This document shows positions 55,801-63,490 of a stretch of 64,000 nucleotides of DNA, one piece after another. This stretch comes from Isobaculum melis (GTDB taxonomy: Bacteria > Bacillota > Bacilli > Lactobacillales > Carnobacteriaceae), in NCBI RefSeq assembly GCF_900111355.1, contig NZ_FOHA01000009.1:43629-107628 (forward strand), read 5' to 3'. Position 1 is the first letter of the stretch. Each line of letters begins with the position of its first letter. A program made the position numbers and the translations under genes. Below the pieces are notes generated by a model. That model did no database searches. It had not been told where the DNA came from and saw only the letters and a program-made list of their open reading frames with translations.

Positions 55801-58649
55801 CTGGAAAAGCAAATATTTATTCTGCACGTATTTATAGAGCCATTCCAGGTGCTGTTTCTGGTTATAAACCAAGCGATCCCATTGCGATTCGCTTAAAAAC
55901 AGGTGTCATCAAAGGACAAGTGTTCAATGATACAAACCGTAATGGCATTAAAGATGCTGAAGAAAATGGTCGTAGTGGTGTAACCGTTAGAGCTTATGAA
56001 ACCGGTACAAACAAAGAAATCTACGCAGTAACAACAGATAAAGATGGTTATTACGAATTCTTAGGTTTAGACAAAAATAAAAAGGTGGATATTCTCTTTA
56101 TAAATCCGACGACTAATGATGAGACACGCTTCTCCCCTCCTACAAGTGGTGGAAGCACACCAACAGAATCAGGCGATCATCTTCAAGCCATAGCCAGCAA
56201 TCTTGTTCCAAGTGCAACAAATTTTGATCAAATTGATGCTGGGATTATTGAACCAACAAAGATTACCTTAAACCCTGTAGGTGGCACAACAGCCAATACA
56301 ATCATCAAAAGATATCCAGGTGACACCATCGTAGCTGAGCCATCAGCGATTTATCCAGGAACTGATTTTACAGGCTGGTATGATAGCATTCTAGGTGGCA
56401 CAAAAATTACCTTTCCATATACAGTTGGTACAGAGGATACAACATTATTTGCACAATATAAAGCCAAAGAATACCAAATAACCTATCAGATAGAAGGTAC
56501 GCTAACAAATGATACTGCGTTCTTCGATACCCTATTAACCAAACCAAACGATCCAACAAAATATGGTCATGACTTTACTGGTTGGTATAATGCAGCTACA
56601 GGTGGAAATAAATGGCATTTTACAACAGATAAAATGCCACCTAACAACTTAACACTGTATGCACAATTTACTGCAACAAAATATAATGTCCTGTTTAACG
56701 ATGAAGGAACTGAAACAACAGTACCAACAACATATGATACTTTAGTAACAGAACCAGCTCTCCCAACTAAAGAGGGGCATACTTTCGTAGGTTGGTATGA
56801 TGCAACTACAGACGGAAATAAATGGAACTTTGCAACAGATAAAATGCCTGCAAATGAGCTAACATTATATGCTCGTTATACAGTCAATGACTACCAAATA
56901 ACCTTTAATGATCAAGGAACTGAAACACAGCTTTCAGCAAGTTACGATACATTATTAACAGAACCAACAACACCACAAAAAACGGGTTATACCTTCATTG
57001 GTTGGTATGACACTGCATCAGATGGTGGGAATAAATGGGACTTTGAAACCGATAAAGTACCTAGCAACGACTTAACCCTGTACGCTCGCTTTGCAGCTGG
57101 AGAATATAAATTAACCTTGAATAATGAAGGAACAACTTCTGATCAAATGGTAACCTATGATGCTTTACTAACAGAACCAGCGCCTCCTACTAAAATTGGC
57201 CATACCTTCATAGGCTGGTATGATGCAGCTACAGGTGGAAATAAATGGAACTTTGCAACAGATAAAATGCCTGCATATGAATTAACCTTATATACACAAT
57301 ATACAATTAATCATTACCAAGTAACCTTTAATGATCAAGGAACAGAAAGTACACTTTCAGCAACTTTTGATACCTTATTAACAGAGCCAGTAGCCCCGAC
57401 TAAAGCAGGTTATACTTTTATGGGCTGGAAAGAGCAACTATCTGGAAATGAATGGCACTTCGCAACTGATAAAGTGCCTGCACGAGAGTTAACCTTAGTG
57501 GCTCAATTCAAAGCAGATAACCAAACCATTACCTTTGATGTCACATCAGGCGATCTAGCAAGTAAACCAGCTGATTTGATTGCGCCAACAGATAGCAATA
57601 TCAATATTGATGCCATCAAGAAACCAACCAAACCAGGCTATACCTTTACTGGCTGGTATAATGATACAACACAAATTAGTGGGACGATTCAAATGCCTGT
57701 TGGCGGCTTAAACTTAAAAGCTAGATGGACTGAAGCTGACCAAGTCATTCACTTTGATACAGCTGGTGGAACGGGTGTTGCATCCATTACAGCTAAAACA
57801 CATGAATCAGTAGATATTGATGCTCAAATCACAACGAAGGCAGGCTATACCTTTGAAGGCTGGTACGATGGCGATACACAAGTTAGTGGGGTCATTACAA
57901 TGCCAGCAGGTGGGTTAAATCTTACTGCGAAATGGTTTGCAGAAGATCAACTCATTACATTTGATGTTAATGGTGGTGATTCTACAACACAACCAGAAGA
58001 CATGATACTAGCCACTGGTGAAACTTTAGATTTAGACACTTTAACAGAACCAACTAGAACAGCCTATGAATTTGCTGGTTGGTATGATGGTACAACTAAA
58101 TACAGCGGAAAAATCACAATTCCTGCAGGTGGCTTAAATCTAAAAGCTGAATGGATTGATTTAATTGCATCTGGTTCATGGAAAATTCAGGCTGAAAACT
58201 TCTCTATTTCAGTTGCTGAATTGGAAGCATTAAAAGCCAATGGTACACTTCAATCAGAAATTTTAAAACGTAGTCAGGCAAAAGCTTGGGTCGAGAAAAC
58301 AAAAGATTCATTAGATCCTATTGAAGTAGATGATACAAATCTAATAGCTGCTGTTGGAACTTATCAAGTGACCCTTTCTTATGATCCAGCAACTCAAATA
58401 AGTAGCGACACAGACACAAATGATACAAAAGTTCTAGCAACAGATATCCAAATTGAAGTGACGGATGAGGAAAATCTACCTGATAATGAAGATGAAGAAA
58501 AAGAAGAAATAGAAGATACAGAAGAAGATAAAGCTGAGTTACCAAGTACAGGTGAAAAAGTATCTTACAATATACTGTTAGCTCCTATCATTGCACTTGT
58601 AGGTATCTACACTTTCCTAAAAAAGAAAAGAGGTTCTCTAAATGACTAG
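52887..58649 (+). CDS. LPxTG-anchored giant repeat adhesin, locus B
   Basis: The 1920-residue protein starts at a TTG with a strong AGGAGGA seven bases upstream. It has a signal peptide (1-30), an acidic linker (about 31-95), a long adhesin body (about 100-1010) homologous to adhesin A, an SdrD-B-like module with DTNRNGIKDAEE (about 1012-1090), nine InlB-type B repeats (about 1120-1755), a wall-proximal domain (about 1757-1870) resembling the ectodomain protein, an acidic spacer, and sortase signal LPSTG at residue 1885 with hydrophobic helix and KKKR tail. It is wall-anchored by sortase. It is followed, with an 8-bp overlap, by the hpr-like gene. Confidence 0.96.
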   Translation: MKQRNWVKTIITIAMIVLLTLSQTNIYALANVLDESKDTDNDLSTIVDSSQQFEQEEQLEIEPEQLPLENNPVPEIKEDVPLPEVPTIESQPKSTTPFAVFGGIAGSGGSDLAGQTALEYDISSALLHARSLDISAKFGSDHATTNRKIIIHLNNGLGIAQAPGMIATSKDNNDWIFSSTALESQYQGVITNATYTPNESIYGYNPKGGTLIYEISHGTANIDFSLLLTFDLGFGANDGRRSFENILEVSSSAELSGIPTIISDEKIESYTVTGKLEPWFYRRALEQIITPGDEVVVPYRLSTAGSSFTNSRDEQVLYDEYVQTFYFKKELGFQKLDNPNNFMEESQLSYSVDSVSDPDHDIVTLTIQNFATSDRQLISFYFSTAANIEPGNYTIQATESRATPYQSPTSLELGKCDAQIIKVAAIFENKLIPKPTTGRVFNTPSVLEATNYPLGVYHFSNSFAENVTDQKIRLTFDDPAIGVTYVQLVTGQNQDATNVTIKTNKDQYTIERIPFSKNFKLTGVANLDLTDYTSDPEEFIKEIIYESTEFLPGSGTNGTPSVSYSLWSSTPGVFYGKFFYAPESKLFESTLSTVAVSDGDLDGPEANHSIMTTTVSNNTHMTFRHNNLLSSLDHKAGDVTTLRSSLTISKEELNGAFVKKGFDLYLREGDYLQINPESIVVKQGTTFYRVEDGTITPIETVDNTGNRVIKFTLNDVTLGVKNGTEAHPPIELSYDVKIKNETPATTINTADLLAIIPSNGDTVTVVGNTAYFNTKNKFDIDGSGDTNKLVGTLNKDTTLKISAQKEFSVSTAANLNDGPWTSYDYYTGKTIIDLNPKGRTNYQLTVANNTGKEIDGYTALIPVPKAGEQTDLTPDTPAEFNQNDHLQKEAFGWTTSILDEIVPVGNLNYEVLYATTYEIEKDSPQFKAWNEIENKEEIRMVKISTTDTIPNQFTEAICFPLNLDDPKAEINAGKANIYSARIYRAIPGAVSGYKPSDPIAIRLKTGVIKGQVFNDTNRNGIKDAEENGRSGVTVRAYETGTNKEIYAVTTDKDGYYEFLGLDKNKKVDILFINPTTNDETRFSPPTSGGSTPTESGDHLQAIASNLVPSATNFDQIDAGIIEPTKITLNPVGGTTANTIIKRYPGDTIVAEPSAIYPGTDFTGWYDSILGGTKITFPYTVGTEDTTLFAQYKAKEYQITYQIEGTLTNDTAFFDTLLTKPNDPTKYGHDFTGWYNAATGGNKWHFTTDKMPPNNLTLYAQFTATKYNVLFNDEGTETTVPTTYDTLVTEPALPTKEGHTFVGWYDATTDGNKWNFATDKMPANELTLYARYTVNDYQITFNDQGTETQLSASYDTLLTEPTTPQKTGYTFIGWYDTASDGGNKWDFETDKVPSNDLTLYARFAAGEYKLTLNNEGTTSDQMVTYDALLTEPAPPTKIGHTFIGWYDAATGGNKWNFATDKMPAYELTLYTQYTINHYQVTFNDQGTESTLSATFDTLLTEPVAPTKAGYTFMGWKEQLSGNEWHFATDKVPARELTLVAQFKADNQTITFDVTSGDLASKPADLIAPTDSNINIDAIKKPTKPGYTFTGWYNDTTQISGTIQMPVGGLNLKARWTEADQVIHFDTAGGTGVASITAKTHESVDIDAQITTKAGYTFEGWYDGDTQVSGVITMPAGGLNLTAKWFAEDQLITFDVNGGDSTTQPEDMILATGETLDLDTLTEPTRTAYEFAGWYDGTTKYSGKITIPAGGLNLKAEWIDLIASGSWKIQAENFSISVAELEALKANGTLQSEILKRSQAKAWVEKTKDSLDPIEVDDTNLIAAVGTYQVTLSYDPATQISSDTDTNDTKVLATDIQIEVTDEENLPDNEDEEKEEIEDTEEDKAELPSTGEKVSYNILLAPIIALVGIYTFLKKKRGSLND
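56240..58160 (+). repeat. Nine InlB-type B repeats in adhesin B
   Basis: Each unit of about 65-75 codons has the F-x-GW core. The first six resemble GGNKW units, the last three GGLNL units. DNA similarity between some units is high, e.g. 56800-56870 and 57215-57290, so unit number may vary by recombination. Adhesin A has the same two unit types. Confidence 0.8.
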
Positions 58650-59175
58650 TCAAACATCAACTCCTACTACTATTGGAAACAAGGAGCAATATTATCGACA
58701 ATATATTTATCATTTAAGCAAAGCATTCTGGAAAGCAATTGAAGATGATTGGGATAATTTATTAAAATATACGAACCTAAGCATCCATGAATACACCATT
58801 CTTACTTTTCTAAATGCAAACGGAAATCTAACGATTTCAGCATTAGCACAGCTTGGTTTAATGCATATTTCAACTGCACAAAACGCTTCGCATAAATTAC
58901 AAAAAGCAAATTATCTGACGTTACAGAAAAGTACGATTGATAAAAGAACAACCTATGCAACCATTACTGATAAAGGCCGAAAAATCCTTGGAGATATTGA
59001 ACAAAAATGGGATAAGACAGATAGCACACTATTTGAAAAAACAACAAATATGTCTCAATTTTTTGGACAAGAGCCTGACTTCCGAGAAGTGGCCATTTTG
59101 CTTAAATCCTACTATGGAGAATCACTGTTTTCACAAATGATTCTTGAAGAAGAGTCTTTAGCAACAGGTGCCTAA
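58642..59175 (+). CDS. MarR-family regulator of the ScoC/Hpr type, locus B
   Basis: The 177-residue protein has the ScoC/Hpr pattern: YIYHLSKAFWKAIEDDWDNLL at the N-terminus and SALAQLGLMHISTAQNASHKLQKANYLTLQKSTIDKR in the winged helix, closer to Bacillus ScoC (recalled QLSKALWKSIEKDWQQW) than the locus A homologue. AAAGAGGTTC precedes the ATG, which overlaps the adhesin stop by 8 bp; it is thus translated with the adhesin message. It likely modulates surface or exported protein genes, perhaps by feedback on this locus (inference). Confidence 0.9.
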   Translation: MTSQTSTPTTIGNKEQYYRQYIYHLSKAFWKAIEDDWDNLLKYTNLSIHEYTILTFLNANGNLTISALAQLGLMHISTAQNASHKLQKANYLTLQKSTIDKRTTYATITDKGRKILGDIEQKWDKTDSTLFEKTTNMSQFFGQEPDFREVAILLKSYYGESLFSQMILEEESLATGA

Positions 59176-59181
59176 TTTATT

Positions 59182-59229
59182 CTCCCCCCTTCCTCGCTGA
59201 TCAAACTAAATCAGTGAGGGAGTTTTTTT
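59182..59229 (+). terminator. Terminator of locus B
   Basis: Arms CCTCGCTGAT and ATCAGTGAGG form a stem with a T-run. Confidence 0.88.
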
Positions 59230-59258
59230 CAATGAATGTCTGTAAATATTTTTTCCTA

Positions 59259-59288
59259 TTGACAAAGGCTCCCATTATCTGTTAAACT
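59259..59288 (+). promoter_or_regulatory. Predicted promoter of the methionine importer operon
   Basis: TTGACA with a TGTTAAACT -10 region 18 bp downstream, just before the first T-box leader. Confidence 0.5.
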
Positions 59289-59313
59289 TTGAAGCAAGTT
59301 GATAAAACTTTAT

Positions 59314-59625
59314 AAAACGCATTGATGAGAAGAGTACGTTTAAACAGAAACTTTTTAGAGAGCTTGGGTAGCTGAAAACAAGCAGTGGATGTTGAACAGA
59401 AGATGGTCTCTGAGTGGAATGACTGAGTCTAACTAAGATAAGGTGATTACGGGCACACCCGTTACAGTGTAACAGTATACGAATTGCAATGGATTCAAGT
59501 ACTGATAGAGGCTAATACTGTGAAGTATGAGCAAAACAAGGTGGTAACACGAAGCAATAAACGCTTTCGTCCTTGAACAAAAGATAACTTATCTTATGTT
59601 CAGTGACGGAAGCTTTTTTATTTGA
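59314..59625 (+). ncRNA. T-box riboswitch 1 (Met)
   Basis: The leader has a Stem I beginning AAACG...GATGAGAAGAGTA, a specifier loop in GAACAGAAGATGGTCTC with the codon ATG at 59403-59405, and a T-box AAGGTGGTAACACG followed by CGTCCTTG. A terminator (59561-59620, long hairpin then TTTTTTATT) competes with the antiterminator. Uncharged tRNA-Met would prevent termination. It is the first of two leaders before metN. Confidence 0.92.
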
Positions 59626-59633
59626 ATAAAGAA

Positions 59634-59925
59634 ATGCTAAGACAAGGAAAGTACTAAAAAGAAAGTCCCACAGAGAACCTGTAGATGCTGAGAGCAGGTG
59701 GCGGAATTTTTAAGAAAATGGCCTTCGAGCAAGGGTACCGAGTATAGAGACTTCTATATAAGGCTATCATGGGCGCACCCATTACAGTGCTAGCGTATCA
59801 ACCAACTGGTTTGTACGCAAAAAGGTGGTATTCGTGAGAATATCATAAACAAAGGTGGTAACGCGACATTTATGCTCGTCCTTTTAGTCAAAACAATAAT
59901 TGGCTAAAAGGATGAGCTTTTTATT
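59634..59925 (+). ncRNA. T-box riboswitch 2 (Met), tandem
   Basis: The second leader has AAGGAAAGTACTAAA at its base, a stem with ACCTG...CAGGT, and a specifier loop with ATG at 59718-59720. A T-box AAAGGTGGTAACGCG lies at 59851-59865 with CGTCCTTTT, and a terminator stem (GTCCTTTTAG/CTAAAAGGATGAGC) ends in TTTTTATTTT. A second T-box-like motif GGTGGTATTCGTG lies about 30 bases before the true one. Two leaders in series make a stricter methionine-starvation switch. Confidence 0.92.
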
Positions 59926-59952
59926 TTAAAAAAAAATTGGAGGCAGAAACAC

Positions 59953-60996
59953 ATGATTGAATTAAAAGATATTAACGTGACGTTTACACAAAAAAAACAA
60001 ACAATTGACGCTGTTAAAGAGGTCAATTTATCTGTAGATAAAGGTGATGTTTATGGTATCGTTGGCTTTAGTGGTGCAGGAAAAAGCACCTTGGTTAGAA
60101 CCATTAACCTCTTACAGCCCCCTACTACAGGCGAAGTATTTGTAGGTAAAAAACCGCTGCAATTATTATCTCCCTCAGAACTGAGAGAAGAAAGAAAAAA
60201 AATTGGGATGATTTTTCAGCATTTTAACTTAATGAATACTCTTACGATTCATGAAAATGTGGCTTTCCCTTTAAAAGGTAGCGCATTAAGCAAGGCAGAG
60301 AAAAAGCAAAAAGTCACTGAACTATTGGAGCTTGTTGGTCTTTCAGATAAAAGTAAGGCTTACCCTTCTCAATTATCTGGTGGACAAAAACAAAGAGTTG
60401 CGATTGCCCGTGCTCTAGCTAATGATCCAAAAGTATTATTATGTGATGAGGCAACAAGTGCACTTGATCCACAAACAACCTTATCTATTCTAAAACTATT
60501 GAAGGAACTCAATCAAAAGCTCTCATTAACCATTGTTTTAATCACTCATGAGATGCAAGTAGTCAAAGAAATTTGTAACAAAGTAGCCGTAATGGAAAAT
60601 GGGAGAATCGTTGAAAAAGGAAATATTGTAGATATCTTTAGCAAACCACAATCTCCTGTTACCCAAAACTTTATCAATACAGCCACCCATATTGATCAAG
60701 CTTTAGAAACGATTTTATCGCATAAGAGTGTGGTGCATATTGGCCCTCAAGATTTCCTAGCTAAAATCACTTATCTTGGAGATACAACCAGTGAACCGCT
60801 TGTTGCGCATTTATATAGTCAATTTCATATTACAACCAATATTCTCTCTGGGAATATTGAAATTTTACAGGATACACCAATTGGAAACCTAATTGTGACC
60901 TTTTCAGGAGAACAAGAAAACCTAGCACAAGCTTTAGCCTATTTAGAGGAAAAGCAAATTCAAGTCACACCGATTACTAAAGACATTACGAATTAA
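59953..60996 (+). CDS. metN: Methionine ABC importer ATPase
   Basis: The 347-residue ATPase has Walker [10 protein letters not shown], signature [14 protein letters not shown] and Walker [13 protein letters not shown], plus a C-terminal NIL domain (about 265-345), which senses methionine and inhibits transport in this family. TTGGAGG precedes the ATG. It heads the metN-metI-metQ-metQ operon behind two Met T-boxes, so methionine is the expected substrate. Confidence 0.97.
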   Translation: MIELKDINVTFTQKKQTIDAVKEVNLSVDKGDVYGIVGFSGAGKSTLVRTINLLQPPTTGEVFVGKKPLQLLSPSELREERKKIGMIFQHFNLMNTLTIHENVAFPLKGSALSKAEKKQKVTELLELVGLSDKSKAYPSQLSGGQKQRVAIARALANDPKVLLCDEATSALDPQTTLSILKLLKELNQKLSLTIVLITHEMQVVKEICNKVAVMENGRIVEKGNIVDIFSKPQSPVTQNFINTATHIDQALETILSHKSVVHIGPQDFLAKITYLGDTTSEPLVAHLYSQFHITTNILSGNIEILQDTPIGNLIVTFSGEQENLAQALAYLEEKQIQVTPITKDITN

Positions 60997-61010
60997 AGGA
61001 GAGAATCATC

Positions 61011-61691
61011 ATGCAACAATTTTTTGACACTTATTTACCTCATGTTGCTCCACTAAAAGAGGAGTTTATTACAAGCACTTGGCAAACCTTATATATGGTT
61101 GGTGTAACCGCACTAATCGCTGGGATTTTAGGGATTTTATTAGGCGTGATTTTACTCGTTACAGATAAAAATGGCATTATGGCAAACCCCTTTATCTTTC
61201 ATATTTTAGATAAATTTGTGAATATCTTTCGCTCTATTCCATTTATCATTATGATGGCAATGATTGTCTCCTTCACAAGATGGGTTGTTGGGACATCGAT
61301 TGGAACAACTGCTGCAATTGTTCCGCTTGTGGTTGGAACGACCCCTTTCTTTGCAAGACAGATTCAAAATGCTTTGGTTGAAGTAGACCCTGGTGTGATT
61401 GAAGCAGCTCAAGCAATGGGGACAAGTCCTCTAGGGATTATCTTCCGTGTTTATTTAAAAGAGGGCTTAGCAGGAATCATTAGAGCAGCGTCCATCACCA
61501 TTGTCAACCTCATTGGTTTAACAGCTATGGCAGGTGCGATTGGTGGCGGTGGTTTGGGAAATCTAGCCATTGCTCGCGGCTATAATCGCTTCTTTAACGA
61601 TATTACCTTAGTTGCAACACTGATTATCTTAGCAATGGTTTTTATCAGTCAATTTATTGGCAATCTATTGATCAAAAAAGTGAGCCACTAG
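61011..61691 (+). CDS. metI: Methionine ABC importer permease
   Basis: The 226-residue membrane protein has five transmembrane helices and the EAA loop AAQAMGTSPLGIIFRVYLKEGLAGI that docks MetN. The NIFRSIPFIIMM motif is typical of MetI. AAAGGAGAG precedes the ATG and it follows metN by 14 bp. Confidence 0.97.
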   Translation: MQQFFDTYLPHVAPLKEEFITSTWQTLYMVGVTALIAGILGILLGVILLVTDKNGIMANPFIFHILDKFVNIFRSIPFIIMMAMIVSFTRWVVGTSIGTTAAIVPLVVGTTPFFARQIQNALVEVDPGVIEAAQAMGTSPLGIIFRVYLKEGLAGIIRAASITIVNLIGLTAMAGAIGGGGLGNLAIARGYNRFFNDITLVATLIILAMVFISQFIGNLLIKKVSH

Positions 61692-61728
61692 ATAGAACAT
61701 ATTTGAAAAAAGAAACGGGGAAATAGAA

Positions 61729-62550
61729 ATGAAAAAATGGACAGTTGGTTTAGTACTTGCCACAATTTTAGTCTTATTTGTAGGTTGTGGAAACAGTAAA
61801 AAGGATGATAACACAAATAAAGTAAAAATTGGACTTGTTGGTCAAAATAATGAAGTCTGGGATTATGTCAAAGAGGAACTAAAAAAAGATGGTATTGATT
61901 TAGAGTTAGTTGTTTTTGATGACTATAACCAACCGAACGCCGCGTTAGCTGAAGGTGAGCTGGATCTTAACTCCTTTCAACATCAAAGCTTTTTAGATAG
62001 CTATAATCAAGACCATGGGACGAAATTGGTTGCGATTGGTAAAACATATATTGCACCACTTGGGATTTATTCAGAAAAAGTGAAAGACATTAGTGAGATT
62101 AAAGAAGGCGCTAAAATTGCCATTCCAAATGATACAACAAATGGTGGACGTGCGATTTTACTCTTACAAACAGCTGGCTTAATCAAAGTCGATAAGGATG
62201 CTGGTTTAATGCCAACAGTAAATGATATTACTGAAAATAAATTAAACCTTAAAATTGAAGAATTAGATGCGGCTCAAACAGCACGTGCACTGCCAGATGT
62301 AACAGCTTCAATTGTTAATGGAAATATGGCTGTGGATGCTGGACTAAATCCACTAAGAGAAGCGATTTATTTAGAGCCAATTGATGAGACATCTGATCCT
62401 TATATCAATATGATTGTAGCCAATGAAAAAGATAAGGATAAAGAAATCTTCCAAAAAATTATCAAAGCTTATCAAACAAAAGAAGCGGCTAAAATTATTG
62501 AAGAAACAACCAACGGCTCCGCTATGCCGGCTTGGGAAGAAAGCAAATAA
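61729..62550 (+). CDS. metQ: Methionine-binding lipoprotein MetQ, first copy
   Basis: The 273-residue lipoprotein has lipobox LFVGC (Cys20) and the NlpA/MetQ family pattern KVKIGLVGQNNEVWDYVKEEL, NSFQHQSFLDSYN and ELDAAQTARALPDV. It is the substrate-binding protein of MetNI. It is about 70% identical by eye with the next gene, evidence of tandem duplication. AACGGGGAAATAG precedes the ATG. Confidence 0.96.
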   Translation: MKKWTVGLVLATILVLFVGCGNSKKDDNTNKVKIGLVGQNNEVWDYVKEELKKDGIDLELVVFDDYNQPNAALAEGELDLNSFQHQSFLDSYNQDHGTKLVAIGKTYIAPLGIYSEKVKDISEIKEGAKIAIPNDTTNGGRAILLLQTAGLIKVDKDAGLMPTVNDITENKLNLKIEELDAAQTARALPDVTASIVNGNMAVDAGLNPLREAIYLEPIDETSDPYINMIVANEKDKDKEIFQKIIKAYQTKEAAKIIEETTNGSAMPAWEESK

Positions 62551-62599
62551 TCAATGATTGATTAAATAAAAACTAGAAGAGAAAATGGAGGAATGAAAA

Positions 62600-63427
62600 A
62601 TGAAAAAATGGTCAATAAGCTTTTTAATTATCGCAATACTCGGTTTTGTCGTAGGCTGTGGTAACAAAAAAGAAGAGAGTGCTGAAAAAGTTGAAAAAGT
62701 AAAAATCGGCGTTGTTGGAGAAAACAATGAAGTTTGGGATTATGTGAAAGAACAATTAAAAGAAGAAAATATTGAGATTGAGTTAGTCAAATTTACAGAC
62801 TATACACAGCCAAATGCTGCTTTAGCTGAAGGCGAAATTGACTTAAATTCATTCCAACATCAAATCTTTTTAGATAATTACAATAAAGATCATGACACAG
62901 ATTTAGTCTCTATTGCTGATACACAAATTGCCTCATTAGGGATTTATTCAAATAAAATTAAAGATGTAAAAGAGTTAAAGGAAGGCGCTAAAATTGCGAT
63001 TCCCAATGATTTAACCAATGGTGGGCGTGCTTTATTACTTTTACAAACAGCCGGTTTGATTAAACTAGATAAAACAGCTGCTCAAACCCCTACTGTAAAA
63101 GATATCACTGAAAATAAATTAAATCTTAAAATTGAAGAATTAGATGCAGCCCAAACAGCTCGTGCACTACCAGATGTTGATGCTTCGTTAATTAACAGCG
63201 GCATGGCTGTCGATGCTGGCTTTGTACCAACTGAGGATGCAATCTTCTTAGAACCAATTGATGAGACATCAAAGCCTTATATCAATATTATTGTGGCAAA
63301 TGGGAAGGATAAAGATAAAGAAGTCTTCAAAAAAATTATAAAAGCTTATCAATCTGATGGCACAGCTAAGCTGATTGAAGAAATTTCAAAAGGTTCTTCT
63401 ACTCCTGCTTGGACACAAGATAAATAA
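62600..63427 (+). CDS. metQ: Methionine-binding lipoprotein MetQ, second copy
   Basis: The 275-residue lipoprotein has lipobox FVVGC (Cys20) and aligns with the previous gene through the whole mature part (e.g. KIEELDAAQTARALPDVDAS). ATGGAGGAATG precedes the ATG. The two binding proteins may have different preferences, such as D- and L-methionine or methionine sulfoxide, while using one transporter; this is inference. A terminator follows. Confidence 0.95.
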   Translation: MKKWSISFLIIAILGFVVGCGNKKEESAEKVEKVKIGVVGENNEVWDYVKEQLKEENIEIELVKFTDYTQPNAALAEGEIDLNSFQHQIFLDNYNKDHDTDLVSIADTQIASLGIYSNKIKDVKELKEGAKIAIPNDLTNGGRALLLLQTAGLIKLDKTAAQTPTVKDITENKLNLKIEELDAAQTARALPDVDASLINSGMAVDAGFVPTEDAIFLEPIDETSKPYINIIVANGKDKDKEVFKKIIKAYQSDGTAKLIEEISKGSSTPAWTQDK

Positions 63428-63429
63428 CA

Positions 63430-63468
63430 AAAAAACAATCTACTTTTCTAGGGTAGATTGTTTTTTTA
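63430..63468. terminator. Terminator between metQ and the WxL-interacting protein gene
   Basis: An 11-bp stem AAACAATCTAC/GTAGATTGTTT with A and T runs; it can serve both convergent genes. Confidence 0.9.
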
Positions 63469-63490
63469 TTTTCAGTTTGTTCACTGATAC

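Noticed and set aside
56240..58160. Reading the B-repeat DNA array as a CRISPR or satellite
   Set aside because: The repeats are in one open reading frame with a protein period and variable bases at third positions, so they are coding repeats.
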